Origin: Pseudofabraea citricarpa
Taxonomy: Eukaryota; Ascomycota; Leotiomycetes; Helotiales; Dermateaceae
Assembly (NCBI GenBank): GCA_029641185.1
Contig: JAPWGK010000009.1
Span: forward strand, 1,376,501 to 1,440,500
Length of the DNA: 64,000 bases
Direction: 5' to 3'
Shown here: one piece after another, positions 34,787 to 46,541 of the stretch
Layout of the letters: each line of letters opens with the position of its first letter
Numbering within the stretch: position 1 is the stretch's first letter
The notes under the pieces: generated by a model
Told to the model about the DNA's origin: nothing
What the model saw: the letters and a program-made list of their open reading frames with translations, nothing else
The model's database searches: none
Made by a program: the position numbers and the translations under genes

Positions 34787-34872
34787 CTTTGTGATCACCA
34801 CTTTCGTATGGTGACCCAATGTTTTGTGGTTACCAAAAGCGTTGTAGTCACCCACTACTTTATGGTTACCAA
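34787..34872. repeat. imperfect 17-19 nt tandem repeat with GTNACC cores
   Basis: About five units resembling TTTGTGGTTACCA follow each other: GTGATCACCA, GGTGACCCA, GTGGTTACCA, GTAGTCACCCA, ATGGTTACCA. Each ends in a near-palindromic GTNACC core at regular spacing. The array lies directly upstream of the small membrane-protein gene (start 34770, minus) and downstream of a Zn2Cys6 regulator. Confidence 0.75.
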
Positions 34873-35036
34873 GGGAATATAGCCACTCACCTTTCTGTTG
34901 TGTCGTGAAGTTGTAGGATCGATGTGAGTTGTGTGTGCAGCTCACCTTAAATATGTCCTAGGCAGCTGGCTAGTTGCTCAGGAGAGGAAGGAGCGAGTAA
35001 CACTTTCCTCACTAACGGCCGCTCTCCAAACGGCAG

Positions 35037-37606
35037 TCAGTACTTCATGATACCGTCATAATGCGCAGTAAGATTCATAAAGTTATCAATCTCAGTCAGG
35101 CCATCCGTCTCAAGACTTTGCATCAATTCTAGCTGTTGCTGTTGACTGAGGCTTCCTTGACGGCCATTTCCCATGTCATAATTTGTATCTGCGAAAAGGC
35201 GAGGCGCGAACGAATACGGAGTTGGTTGATTAAAATATGCTGTCTCTGCCATGGCTGGGCCACTTACTTGTGACGCCATGTCAGATTGTGAGTTTACTGT
35301 TCCTACAGCGTCCCAAGCATTTGGAAGACTTTGTGGCTGGGCGAAATCTGGTGGGAAATAGCTAAAGCGGCGGTCGGTTTGCATACTTCCGGGATTCATG
35401 AATATCGAGTTGGAACGGAAAGAAGGCTGTGGAGGTGGCATTGAATAATCAAAATTATGAATGGGTTCTGGCATCTGATCGAAGACATAGCCAAATTGAG
35501 GTGGAAGTCCAAAGGCTTTATTAGGTTGAGCAACTGAGCCTGCTGTTATGCTGGAATGCTCTGATGTTGAAGGTGAGTTGGCATCAGTAAGAGATGATGG
35601 GGAAGTTGCTGGAAGCGACGAAGCTGGCTGAGAGCTCTCGCTTCTTACATCGTAACTCCTGAGACAAGCTTTTGCGAGTTTGCTGTACAGATGAGATGCA
35701 GCTTCTGTTCCTGGCCAGCGCTCCTGAGACTTGATGATTGTATCAAGTGCGAGAGCTATATGTTCTTCAACCTCTTCCTTAGTATGTAAAAGGCGTACTT
35801 CTGGGTAGGAGACTGCCCAAAGCACGGTGTTGACAGCCATGAAAAGACTCAGTAAAAATACCCAAGTGATATCCACCATATTCGTCGCCATTTGTCTGTT
35901 ATGCATCTTAATATTGTAGGATGCTGCATCATAGCATTTTATCGCCGATGTTGCCGAAGGCTTTGGCACTTGTGGAGAGGGCCGGAAAAGAAATATGACC
36001 ATGGTATTCAGCCTACCTTGGAACCTGGAATTAATAATCAGTTAAGAACACTCGTAGGCAGCAATTGTGGACAAACCAGGGTTTGCTCCAGCTTGGAGTT
36101 TGAGGTGATGCATTGAACCACTCCTCAAGCTTTCTCTGCATTTTTCCAAACCAAGGATGGTCATCACTCCTTGGCTCAGAACGCTTCCTTTGGTACAAAA
36201 CTCGCCGGATTTCGGCTTGCAGCAAGCGCATCTTGAAGAAGTGGATAGCGAGCGTTTTCTTTTCTGATGGCGGGCCTGTTCTTACTCCCTCGGCTGTGAT
36301 GTATTCATCATCGACTGGCTCAAAGAAACCAACATCAACATGATCTTGTCCGGTTGCAAAGCCATTCGGCCGACCCATGCTGTGGGCCAGGCCAAACTCC
36401 AAAGACAAGACTATCCAGGAAAGCCGACGCTTCATATCAATCTGAAGGGGGTTCACGATGCCTATAGATACTCCTTGGGTGATAGTCTTTTCTTCCGCCA
36501 AACCTAGTTGCTGGCAGAGTCTCGTTGCCAAGCCTACAATATAGTAAATGGCTGTTCGAGTTGGGGTCAGAAGCGAATATTGGGCAATGAGAACTAGACA
36601 CTGAAGGGTCTTAAGATCCTTTGGGCGAATCACCGCCTCCATATATACCATTGCAGCCAAATAATAACTGTCTGCGAGGCCAGCATATTGGGTGTCAAGC
36701 TTTTGCATGCTTATTGCCAACACCATGCGGAGAACAAAGTTCTTGTACGGATCCGAATCACCATCATAGACTTCCTGAAGTTCTCTGGCAAATGTTGGTT
36801 CATGCAATGTGGGCAAGAGATACTGTGCTGTTCAATATTCAGCACATGCTACGGTTGTACCTTCTGTCATTTCTGCAATGGGTTACTGACCTTTTTGATT
36901 GAAGACCTCTACTAATTTATCTGTAACGAGACGACTGGGTAAGGTGAGCGCAGGAACTGCACTAATCATGGGATATGATTTCTTGCGTTCGGAAGGAACG
37001 TCGGGGGATTGCGCTGGAGTCCGGCGATCTCGCACCTCGGGGACCAGCTCTCTAATCGTCCTTGAATCTGTATATCGCTTGGCCTCTTCCATCACAATTC
37101 TGGTCATGGCAATGCCACTCGATGGGCCCAGGAAACGAGGCGTCTCGTCATCGTCGTTCAGGCGCACCAGCCCCCCTGGCCGTATAACGTCTTCTGTGCT
37201 CTGAGGGGAAGCTTCCTCATCCGTGTATTGACCCAATTCAGCCTCTAAAGCACGCACTTTGTCTTGGAGTCTTATGACATATGTGCGGGATATCTTCTTT
37301 CCCTTCGTGGTGTCAAAATACTCGCAGACCACGCCCGCACGCTCACAACCAATGCATTTGGGTAGGTTCGGGTCGCATCTGGTCTTTCTCTGCAATGGCC
37401 TAGTTAGCTAGAGTGTCGAGGGAGCGCATCTCACGAGAAGCACGAACCTGACGACACCTACAACAGGCAGTCAAAGTATGTGCGATCCGGGGGGAGTGGT
37501 CTTCACTCTCGTGGCTACTCTCGCGAGCGCGGAGGGATTTGGCGTCTCGAGCTCTCTCGACCGAGCCTAAGCCTTGTCGAAAAGCATCCGCCGCAAACAT
37601 TGACAC
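35037..37606 (-). CDS. Zn2Cys6 transcription factor with fungal-specific regulatory domain (left of the divergent pair)
   Basis: Exons 37606-37448, 37389-36891, 36827-36077 and 36024-35037 give 798 aa. The zinc cluster, about residues 48-76, reads C-x2-C-x6-C-x6-C-x2-C-x6-C and is split by intron 1 between CRCRQ and RKTRC. A linker and coiled-coil segment follow (SRTYVIRLQDKVRALEAEL). The fungal_trans regulatory domain starts about residue 220 (YLLPTLHEPTF) and includes YYLAAMVYMEA and RRLSWIVLSLEFGLAHSMGRP. A C-terminal Ser/Pro/Gln-rich region ends with a short polyglutamine (SQQQQLEL) and is a likely activation region. Intron 3 was placed by joining KPW to FQGRLNT, restoring the usual domain continuity. 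The target genes are unknown. The start shares a 1.5-kb promoter with another Zn2Cys6 gene. Confidence 0.87.
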
Positions 37607-39105
37607 GGCCTATAAGTCTCCAGGAAGGACAGCGAGAATGTATATCGACGTGTACAGCATCACCATCGTCAAGAATCGAGTGGGCGCAGTGTTCGAAGGT
37701 CGCTCGAGTGAGGACGGCAGCGTAATTGCAGGTCGCAGTTTGCGTCGCACTTTTTCAGAGTGAGATATAGTTTAAATGCCAGCGGTTCTGATTACTGTCC
37801 ACCGCCTGACAGATGCTGGAATGGCAGCCTCGTGCAGGCAGGCCAAGAAGCAGAAGTTGATGCTGCTGTGGAAGATGGCACGGGTGGGATTCGCAGGTCT
37901 GTCTGTCTGCTTGCCTGTCTGTCTGTCTGTCTGTCCGCCCGTCTTTCTTATCTGTGTCTGTCACAGGCGCTGTCGGTCGTGCTGCATGTAGCGAGCGAGC
38001 GAGCGATCGATGATCAAGGGAAAAGAGGTGGACGGCACAGTCGGAACAGAGCTACGGTACAGATGACAAGGAATCTTGCAAGGAAGGATAAGATATAATA
38101 GAGGAGAGAGAGAAAGAAAGAAAGAAAGAGCCTTGACAGCAGATGGACGCGCACGAAAATGTAAGAGGTCTGGGCTGTGAGTAGGGTAGTGGCAGTTAGT
38201 TACCCAAGGCCAGGTAGGTATGGTAGGTAAGTAATACTAGGTATGTATGTATTACTGTACCGTACAGTACTGTTCGAGTCCCTGACTGCCTGGCGCTGGC
38301 GCTGGCGCAATTGGGGAGGAGAGGGGGGTGTAGGGGGAGAGGGGGGTGTAGGGGGAGAGGGGGGGGAGATGGGGGGCTCGAGAGTTCTAGAGGCTCAAGG
38401 ACGCAGCGTGGTTGGTGGAGGGGCAGAAGGAGACGGGTAGAAGGGCAGATTAGATTGGGACGAAGTGAAACAAGCATTGCCGGTCGCCTACAGAGCCAGT
38501 TGGAGCCCGTAGCTGCTGAGTAGCCACGATACAGTGACAGCAACTGCTCAAGGAGTTGCACAGGTGCTACGGAGTACAGCAGGGCTTATTACTGTATTAC
38601 TGCCCACTGCCTACAGTACAGCTCACTACTGACAGTAGACTACCTCTACGGTACAGTACGATAATACTACTTGTTCCAATAACAACACGCGGATAAGAGG
38701 TTGCATGTGACTTGCGATGGCACAATCGAGAATTGTCAAAGTCCACGTCCACGTGCAGTGTGCCACGCCTCTCTCTCCACTGCACCCCTACAGGACCGTA
38801 ACCGCAGAACTACCCCACCTGCACTTGATGCGTATGCCTCTGCTGTGTAGTCGTCGTCTTCCTCCGTCGTCCTGCTGTGAGCATCGCCGTACAGGAGTAC
38901 CAGTACAGTACAGTACGGTACGGTAGCCTTAGCCTCAACCTCAGCCTCATAGCTCTTCTTTCTCCTTCGGCCCTCGTCTCTCTTAACTCCTTCTGGCCCT
39001 CCCGAGACACCCTATCGAGTCCGGATACACATGACCATGGGATTGTTCAGTCAACCGAGTCACGACCATCCCCTCTGAGCAGCCGTCTGCCTACCGTACA
39101 TCAAC
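37607..39105. promoter_or_regulatory. 1.5-kb divergent promoter of two Zn2Cys6 regulator genes
   Basis: No coding region is supported. It is crowded with short repeats: GTCT units (37896-37940), a G-rich minisatellite (38313-38377), five TACAGTAC octamers (38263-38270, 38612-38619, 38652-38659, 38904-38911 and 38909-38916), and GGTAGGTA stretches near 38215-38245. Both flanking start codons face outward, so the region must hold both promoters. Confidence 0.55.
38313..38377 (+). repeat. G-rich minisatellite, possible G-quadruplex
   Basis: About three copies of a 20-nt unit of the type GGGGAGAGGGGGGTGTAG, ending in GGGGGGGAGATGGGGGG. Many G-tracts of four or more lie within 65 nt on the plus strand. 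Confidence 0.85.
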
Positions 39106-41368
39106 ATGCCGCGTCCAAGTGCTGCCGATACACCGTTGCTGAGGGTATCGAGACCTGTGTCAGCCTGCTCGCGATGTAAGTCCCCGTTTTGCCGAGACAC
39201 TGCCAAATCTTCTAACTTTATATAGGCCGCGCCGCAAAGATCAAGGTTGGGCATCTCTATTCTTGTCTCACTGAAAGACGGCCGTACTGAAGCGTTGCAG
39301 TGCGATGGCAAGCTGCCTGCTTGCACGGCCTGTGAGAAATCAGGCCGGGGCAACGAATGCTCCAGTGCCAACGACCAATTCGCCAAAGGCAAGGAGAGAA
39401 GGTATGCTGCCTCACTGTCGTCTCCTTCTTCTCATTGTTACACGTAACGCTAACCATCATCATCATCATCAGCTACGTTGCCTCTCTCGAGTCAAGAGTG
39501 GAGAAGCTTGAGCGACGTCTGGCGTATGCTAGGTCTCGGAAGGCATCGGTAGCCATGCATGATGCCGACGAGCCAGCTGAGGAGCCCAGCCGTAAAGATT
39601 CTCTAGCCACGATCCGTGCAGCTATCCGTGGCAAAGCTGCACGGAAACGCGAAGTGGCTGATGTGAACGAACTGGTGTCTGACTTTGGTTTCCTGTAAGT
39701 ATGGTCAGGCTTACTGAGTCAACTATAGCTTATCAGATGCAGCTCTGTCAATGCGACGACCAGGGATTTTGAATCATCCACCACCAACATGACTTTTGCG
39801 CGGCTTATATTAGCAGCTACCAATAACGATACAGTACACGTTTCAACCCCAGTACAGCTTCCGCCCCGTGCTAGAGCCATGGAACTCATCCAGTATTATC
39901 TAGACAACATCTTTGCGCTCTTCCCAGTCTTCTCGGAAACAGCCCTATATAACGCATTGGATGCAATATATCAGGAAAATGGGCGACCTATCACGGATTT
40001 TGAGCACTGGTTATTCTATCTAGTACTTGCGATTGCCTCTACCGGCCAGTCAAGAGACAATAGGGATATCCATTATCGAGAAGGACTCATGTGGGTGGGA
40101 CGAGCTCTCTCATATGCTGATAAAGCTTTAATGCCGGGCTATGTCTCGCAAATCCAAGCTCTGGTCTTGCTCGTGCAGTATGCTATGTTAGATCCGGCTC
40201 ATTTCGATAGCTGGCAATTAATTGGCTTCGCTTGTCGCGCGGTGGTAGATCTGGGTTTTCACCAGGATCCTCCGAAAGAGCAACAGCCGGACAAGAAAAC
40301 GCTAGACATGCGGCGTAGGATCTTCTATTGTGTCTATTCTCTGGATAGGTTTGTGCTACTGTACTTTTCATGACGGGTGTGCTAATATTTCTTTGTAGAT
40401 CAATAAGCATGGCTCACGCCAGAGCATTTTCTTTCACGGATGATTCAACTAGTGTGGCCTATCCATCCACATCTCCCTCCGATAATTTACCAGTCATGAG
40501 CTCATCGATCACGGGTCCTCAATCAATGACTACCGCACTACTCTTATTTGAGCTGCGCTGGGCGCAATCTAGCTGGTATCAGGAGCTTTTCCAATCTAGC
40601 CGGGAACCCATGCAGCACTCGTCAACTTATATCTGGCAGATGTGCCACGATATGCGTGAATGGTCTGAACGATTGCCTGATACCCTGCCACTTGCTTTCC
40701 GGGAGCTGTTTGAGCTAGAGCTTCTCTATAGCTACATCTATTGCTTAGCACCCTCGGGCCGGGTACCACACGTCATGGAGCTAGGAAAGACACTGATTTT
40801 TGAGTATAGTATTGCATATGTGCAGAAGATTTTCCCCATCAGTAAAGACCCCATCAACAAAGCCTTCTATACCTACCACGATGCCTTACGGGTATACTTC
40901 GTAGGCAGTCAGTTTCTTGCGGTCCTTTCAGAAAATCAAGAAACATTATTGAATGGGATAATACCATATACCCAGATCACAGCTGGCTCTGCTCCACCTC
41001 CACCCGTGCCCGGCAGTGCATCTGGGTTGGATAACGTAGACAGGAGTATAAAATGCATCAATCAAATCACCGACACACTTCGAACCTTTGGGCAAAGATG
41101 GGATGACTCGGTGGCTCTTCAGTCAAGTTTCAGCATGCAAGCCGAGCCTTTGCTAAAATCATTACACGCGAGGAAATCACATTCGGGAATTGGAAGAGCT
41201 AGTCACAGCCCAGGCTACACAAATCAATATGGCCAGGCCAATCTTGAAAATCACATTATGGAGGAATGGAACAGTATGGGTCAAGTCTTCTCTGGAACTT
41301 TACAGGGTGGAAGTCCGGGGAACTTGCATAACAATGGTCGTCCACCCACGGATAACCGTTATTCTTGA
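39106..41368 (+). CDS. Zn2Cys6 transcription factor with fungal-specific regulatory domain (right of the divergent pair)
   Basis: Six exons, 39106-39175, 39226-39245, 39301-39401, 39473-39694, 39743-40348 and 40399-41368, give 662 aa. The zinc cluster is spread over three exons: CSR then C at the first junction, RAAKIK on a 20-nt microexon, then CDGKLPACTAC and a last Cys eight residues on. A coiled-coil linker (SYVASLESRVEKLERRL) follows. The regulatory domain runs from about residue 165, where LSVNATTRDF marks a well-conserved junction, through YYLDNIFALFPVFSE and FYCVYSLDRSISMAHARAF. The C-terminal tail is Gly/Asn/Ser-rich. Without the microexon, two of the six zinc ligands would be out of register, so it is required. 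Targets unknown. Its 3' end lies 30 bp from that of the haloacid dehalogenase gene. Confidence 0.87.
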
Positions 41369-41398
41369 ACATACAAAGCTTTCTTGCTCCTTCACACA

Positions 41399-42476
41399 TC
41401 AACCGGATTTCGGCGTTCGCTCCACTGCTTCTGCCATCTCCCCCATACTGTCAAATTTCCATGTGAAATCCACCTTCTCTCGGCACTGTTTCAGCAACTC
41501 TACATTGTTCTCCCTGTCAATCCAGGCGCTCTTGATACCCATACTTTTGGCCGGCACATGATCGTGTGTAAGACTGTTTGCCGTATGTAGGATCTGTTGC
41601 TTCTTAATTCCCAAGTCACGGTCCACGTTCTCCAGGAGGTACTCGAAATTCCTCAGGTCTGGCTTGTTCGTGCCAATATTCTCAGCCGTATAAACGGCAT
41701 CAAACTCAACTCCTGCCAAGGGTTCATCCAATATTTGCTTGATACTCTCATTATCGATATTACTCAAGATCACAAGCTTGTAATGCTTCTTCAGAGCCTG
41801 GAGCGCCTGTACCGTGTCTGGGAATGCAGGCCATCTCCCAACCGTCTTGCCAAATGCTGCGGCCTCCTCGTCCGAGGGCGTCGGGAGATTCAACGACTTG
41901 GCGAAATCAATGTATGATAGTGCGAGGACTTCCCGGTACAGGAGTTTCGGCTGCGTCTCCCCGTGGTGACTTACATGTTTCCAGAAGGCTGCGAAGGTAT
42001 GCTCTTTGTCGTTGACGAATGGATTGGGAGCCGCGAGCTGCGCGAGGAGTTGGTGCAGGTTTGCAAACATGCCACCTTTGATTGCGTTAGAGGATATATC
42101 ATTAGATTACTTTTGTCTCGGTGGCAAGGACTGTTTTTGTATGAAGACTGCTTTTTGGGGAGTGCTGAATGAACGGCTTTTATGACACCTAAGAGACAAG
42201 CCATGACCGCAAAGATGCTAGCTTGAATGCTTTTTCTTTTCTTCTTTTTCTTCTTTTCTTCTTGGGGAAGTATCGACTCAATTAATTACCTACCTTGCTT
42301 TACACAGGGAGGAAAGAACTGACCCCCACAATACGAGAAGGATAGGTAGGTAATGACGACAAAGATAAGCAGGTAGCCGACTCACTCCTCTGATCAATCA
42401 AAGTCCCATAGACGTCAAAAGTCAAGGCCCTGAAATCCCCGAGCTCGGCCGCATCGTCCAGTTTGGCTTTAGGCAT
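41399..42476 (-). CDS. haloacid dehalogenase, type II (HAD superfamily)
   Basis: Exons 42476-42386 and 42075-41399 give 255 aa, normal for the family. Motif I is FDVYGTLID with the nucleophilic Asp at residue 21. Motif II is VILSNID, motif III is a Lys in GTNKPDL, and motif IV is near ANSLTHDHVPAK. The cap segment between motifs I and II holds an Arg/Trp-containing stretch. Type II haloacid dehalogenases hydrolyse 2-haloacids through an aspartyl ester, but fungal homologues may act on other small acids. The intron is long for this window (310 nt) and uses the acceptor AAAG with a CTAAC branch point 10 nt before it. Exon 1 encodes just the 30 residues that carry the nucleophile. Confidence 0.88.
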
Positions 42477-43346
42477 GATGTAACGAAGTATGAAGTATGA
42501 AGTTTTTCTGCGAGCGCAAGATAAGAAGAAGAGAGTAAATTATTCTTGGATTCTCCAACTTGCTTCTCAGAATTCCATTTCGCCCTTCTTATATGCCTCT
42601 TGCTTTGGACGCGTGCGGTGGTGGTGGTGGTGGTGCCGATCTTGATGACATTTTTGACATGTTGGACATGTTGGACATTCCAAAGGGCGTGCCGCGTGCG
42701 TGCGTGCGTGCCAGTCAGTGGATGACGGAGGGCTAGCATATGGGAAAGAAGGTGTTGGGTGGGGGGAGAATTGCATTGCTTTTGTACCATGACGCTGATG
42801 CGGTCTACCCCGCACGTTTTTCTTTTTCTTCTGAGCGGGATGTCAAGAGAGTACTGTACTGCACCTAGGTATGCGTCGTCGTCGTCGTCGTCGTGTCTGC
42901 TTGAGATTTCTCAACCGCGACGATGAATTCGGACGATGATGTTTCCCAGTGGCTTGGTTAGTTACCTACCTAGATACCTACCTAGGCAAGGTGGTTTAAG
43001 CAATATATATCGATTGAGGCTATCTATCTTTATACAGTCTAAGTTACTCAATGCATTTCTCTGCCACGTCATTAGTTCAGGTTTGAAGATGGATCGTTCA
43101 ACGGCCAGGCAACCTGTAGTGAAACTTGACTTGTGAACATCAATGAGATACAGAGGGACGGGCAAGCTCTTGAAAGCATGACCTGATACTAGTCAGGCCA
43201 GGTCCGGTCAATTATAGTCCATTTCATGTCTAAACTTGTACGACTCGCTCTATCCCATACATGCAATACAACACAAGGATCGTATAATTCCTACCACAAC
43301 CTCAAAGATTCATAGCGTACCAGGCACGAGGAGATGACTATCCATG
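42477..43346. other. intergenic region, HAD promoter side
   Basis: No gene. It holds a (GTC)7 run at 42874-42894 and two near copies of the TACCTAGGTA palindrome (42863-42871 and 42979-42988). Confidence 0.6.
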
Positions 43347-45911
43347 TCATTCGACCTCTTCCTCAACCGGTTCGTAACGACCGCCATTTTCATCAATAGA
43401 CATATTAGCCATCGCTTCTCCAGGCACCGCCTTGCTCTTCCCCTTTGTACTGCTGGCTTTCGTGCTCCTCTTTTTCTTGCGTGTACCGCCAGCGTCACCA
43501 CCGAGCGGAGCCTCCTTAATCCAACGCACGATCGCCTGGGCTCTATCGGTGCTGATGGGGTATTCCTTGCCATCTTCCTGAGCCCATCGCTTTGGCATTT
43601 CTCTGCCTTCGGCTTTTCGTGCTTCCTCCTCTTGGCGTCGCTGCCGGGCTGCAATTGCGGCGTGGAAACTAGCTTCATCATGTACCCGATCATCCTCGAG
43701 TGCCTCCATGATGGCTTGCTGCTTCAGGCGTTCCTTCTTTTCTGCTTCCGTTTCTTTTTGTTGGCTCGGAGGCGCCTGGCCAGGAAGTGGTGCAGGAGCG
43801 CAGAGAGTCTCCCATGATTGTTGCAGTTGGATCCAATTATCGGCACGGCGAAGCACCTCTATCCAATCTGAACGGCTAGGAGAGCGTGCTGCTTGGAATA
43901 TGGGGTAGCCATCACATACACGTGCTAGTCTTGCAACCATATGTGCATGGCGTTGAAGCTCCCGTGCAGAAGTCTGCACTAGACAGTGACAGAGTAATAA
44001 AGAGTGAAGTGCATCCGTGAGAAGTGGGTGATACGTCAGGGCTTCATGGCAATCAGCCTGTCGTAGAAGGGCGTTTGTAGTCTCATCCGAAGATTGCTGC
44101 ATTTGGCGTTTCGTTGCCAAGGCAGTACTCACAGGAGGATATGGTGGTAGATCTGCTGGAGGGGTAGCTGAGAATAAGACCGATATTTTATGGACTATAG
44201 GAGACGGCAAACTTGGGATATTAGCACTACGGGAACTTCCAGCTTGCTGCCAATAGTGATTAGAACCGCCGGCACCATTATGAGGAACTAGAGCATCTGA
44301 AAGTTGTCCATTGCTTAGCGAAGCGTTACTTTCTAGGTCAAGACTTTTGCTTTGGTTCTGAGGGCGTGGAATCTTAAAGCCATTTGCTGCCTGGTTTACT
44401 TTCTTTACGAACTCTTCCGTGATCTCGGCGGGCAAGCCTGGAGTATAATCAAAGTGAGATAAATATGCCACATAGTCTCTTAGTGCTCTTTTAGCATTTG
44501 ACTTGACAATTTTTCGCGCTTCAAGTCGTTTACTGTGTGCTTCTTTTTCTGCCGGACTCGATTCAGCATCAGATTCTGGTGTTGACGGCATACCGTTACT
44601 AGCAGTTTGTCCGTTGGTCGCCGGGCCCCCATTCTGAGGTTTTTTGACGGGCGGTGGTAAAGCATCGTTGACATATTGACAGGCAATGGTCAAGTATACA
44701 CCGGCTCGATGGAATAAGAGCTGAGTTTCAAGACTGCTTGGATGATCTTCCTCGTCTAGCTTCATTTCCTCTTTCCATCTGCTGTTGCGTTGTGCTTCTG
44801 CCGTGGCATCTTTGGCCAATTGTAACTGCTGCCGCCCAGCTTTATGCTGATTCTGGTAGTACCTGCAAACTTGCAATGCCTGCGTCAGATCTTGTGCTGA
44901 GCCCACATAGTCGTCCTTGAATATCTTGGTAACAGCACGAGTCCTAAGGACTTCTGCTTCACTCGGCCGGTCTGCAATGACTTCATCCAACGGCTGTAGA
45001 CTGGTGCACTCTGCAAGCTGGCGCGAAGGAATCTTTTCATGGAAGAAGTGAACATATTTGGCATCTGAATCGAGCGGGCTTCGTTGCAAGACAAGCTGTG
45101 CGACATCCTCCAGTGTTGAGGCCGACTGCATAGTCGCAACACTACATGCGATCTCATCCAAATGATATGCCTTAGACAGTTTTTGCGTAGCCTGCTCCCT
45201 CATACGATGTTTCCGTTCCCGAGACAATTTTGCATTTCCACCTCCCCCTCCTAGCCCCAGGCCCAGCGCTGCACCTCCATTGCCCAATAACCCGTTTCCC
45301 GCATTGAGTGAGTTCGTGAGGGCCGAGGAGGTTACTCCGCTTGCTGCACGCACTGCCAGATTCGTCGCTTCATCTACAAGTTGTCGGATCTTTAACAGGT
45401 CGAAGAAGACGGCTGGGTCAATTGGCCTCGGCCGCGGGAGATAGTAGTTATTGTTGGCGAGGCTTTCGAGGACTTCTGGTGGCAATTGAAGCCAAGGGCC
45501 ATGAAAAGAAGAGATGTAGCGCCAATGCCTAGTATATGTCAGCGCATAGTAATCAAGAGAAGGCTTGCACTGTGCTGAGCTTTTCGATGAATTTGCAGGA
45601 CCAATCGACCGCTGCACTACTTGATGTGTGCGCCAAGTCACTGTGCTTCAGCCTTCATACCGCAAATTGAGGACAGCCGTGATGGATAGGTGAAGATGAA
45701 GTTGCTGCCACGGAAATAAAAAAAAAGCATACTTGTTGCGACAGATTATCAGGGCAGATGCTGAATGTTGAGTCTTGGCCTGCCGACCTGACGTTGATGA
45801 CGGCGGCGCATTGGTTGCCGGTGGAGGCGGAATTGCATTTTCTCTCTCATAAGAACCGCCGGCATCCTCAGCAGTGGGAGCAGTCGTGCTCTTGTTCTTT
45901 TTGCGCGCCAT
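43347..45911 (-). CDS. conserved fungal protein of unknown function (about 790 aa)
   Basis: Exons 45911-45733 and 45528-43347, with a 204-nt intron, give 786 aa. The N-terminus is basic and Pro-rich (MARKKNKS). At the splice junction begins a conserved block, CRNKHWRYISSFHGPWLQLPPEVLE as joined in two parts, followed by LPRPRPIDPAVFFDLLKIRQLVDEA. A Gly-rich linker lies at residues about 138-157. Several helical stretches follow (e.g. AEVLRTRAVTKIFKDDYVGSA), resembling TPR-like repeats that track paired helices. The C-terminus contains a basic Lys/Arg/Ser region and acidic end. Homologous moulds carry similar proteins, sometimes labelled histidine-kinase group protein, but I see no H-box or ATPase motif. 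No function is assigned. Confidence 0.75.
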
Positions 45912-46541
45912 GCTGCTGGAGGACTACGAGTGCTGATGATTGCTAGCTTTTGTCTTGTTGCTCTCCACCAGAGCGCGTTATGACGGTCCTGGTAAGCGCG
46001 AGTTCACCAAGCAATTCGCGTTCCCCCCTCGAAAACCACACGAAGAGGTCTGAAATGTCGCTTACACCATTGAGAGCAAACATTTGAATAAGTATGTTAT
46101 ACAGATATAATTAAATGGGAGCGAATGATTGACCATGTGAATTTAGATATCACAAGAGTACCTAGGTAATTAGGGAAAGAGATACCAAGTTAGATACCGA
46201 CATGTTCCCTTTGTCAGAGTAAGAACTACATTCATGGTGGCCAACCGTCAAACTCCCATAGCTACTACCTACAACTTATTTTCACAGACATACAGTTGCC
46301 AACACATCTTTCTCATAATTAAGTTTTGCACGAGAGAAGAAAGTGGGATATCTATCATGAATTTCAACCCCCCGAGGCAGCTCTTAAGGATGGTTGGCTC
46401 AGCCGGCACTTAATGGCAACAGCTATGGATATACCAGAACATAAACGCCGCCATGCTACGCTCAAAAATGTCACGATGCAACCACCAACTGTTTCCCACC
46501 ATTGATCCTTAGAAGATTAGTTAACAAGCCGCGAGTGCTTA
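45912..46541. other. intergenic region
   Basis: Promoter side of the conserved fungal gene and 3' flank of vps9 (both minus). It contains a perfect TACCTAGGTA palindrome at 46159-46168. No gene seen. Confidence 0.6.

Noticed and set aside
37896..37940. GTCT repeats considered as a CRISPR-like array
   Set aside because: Simple tetranucleotide repeat without spacers, in a eukaryotic genome.
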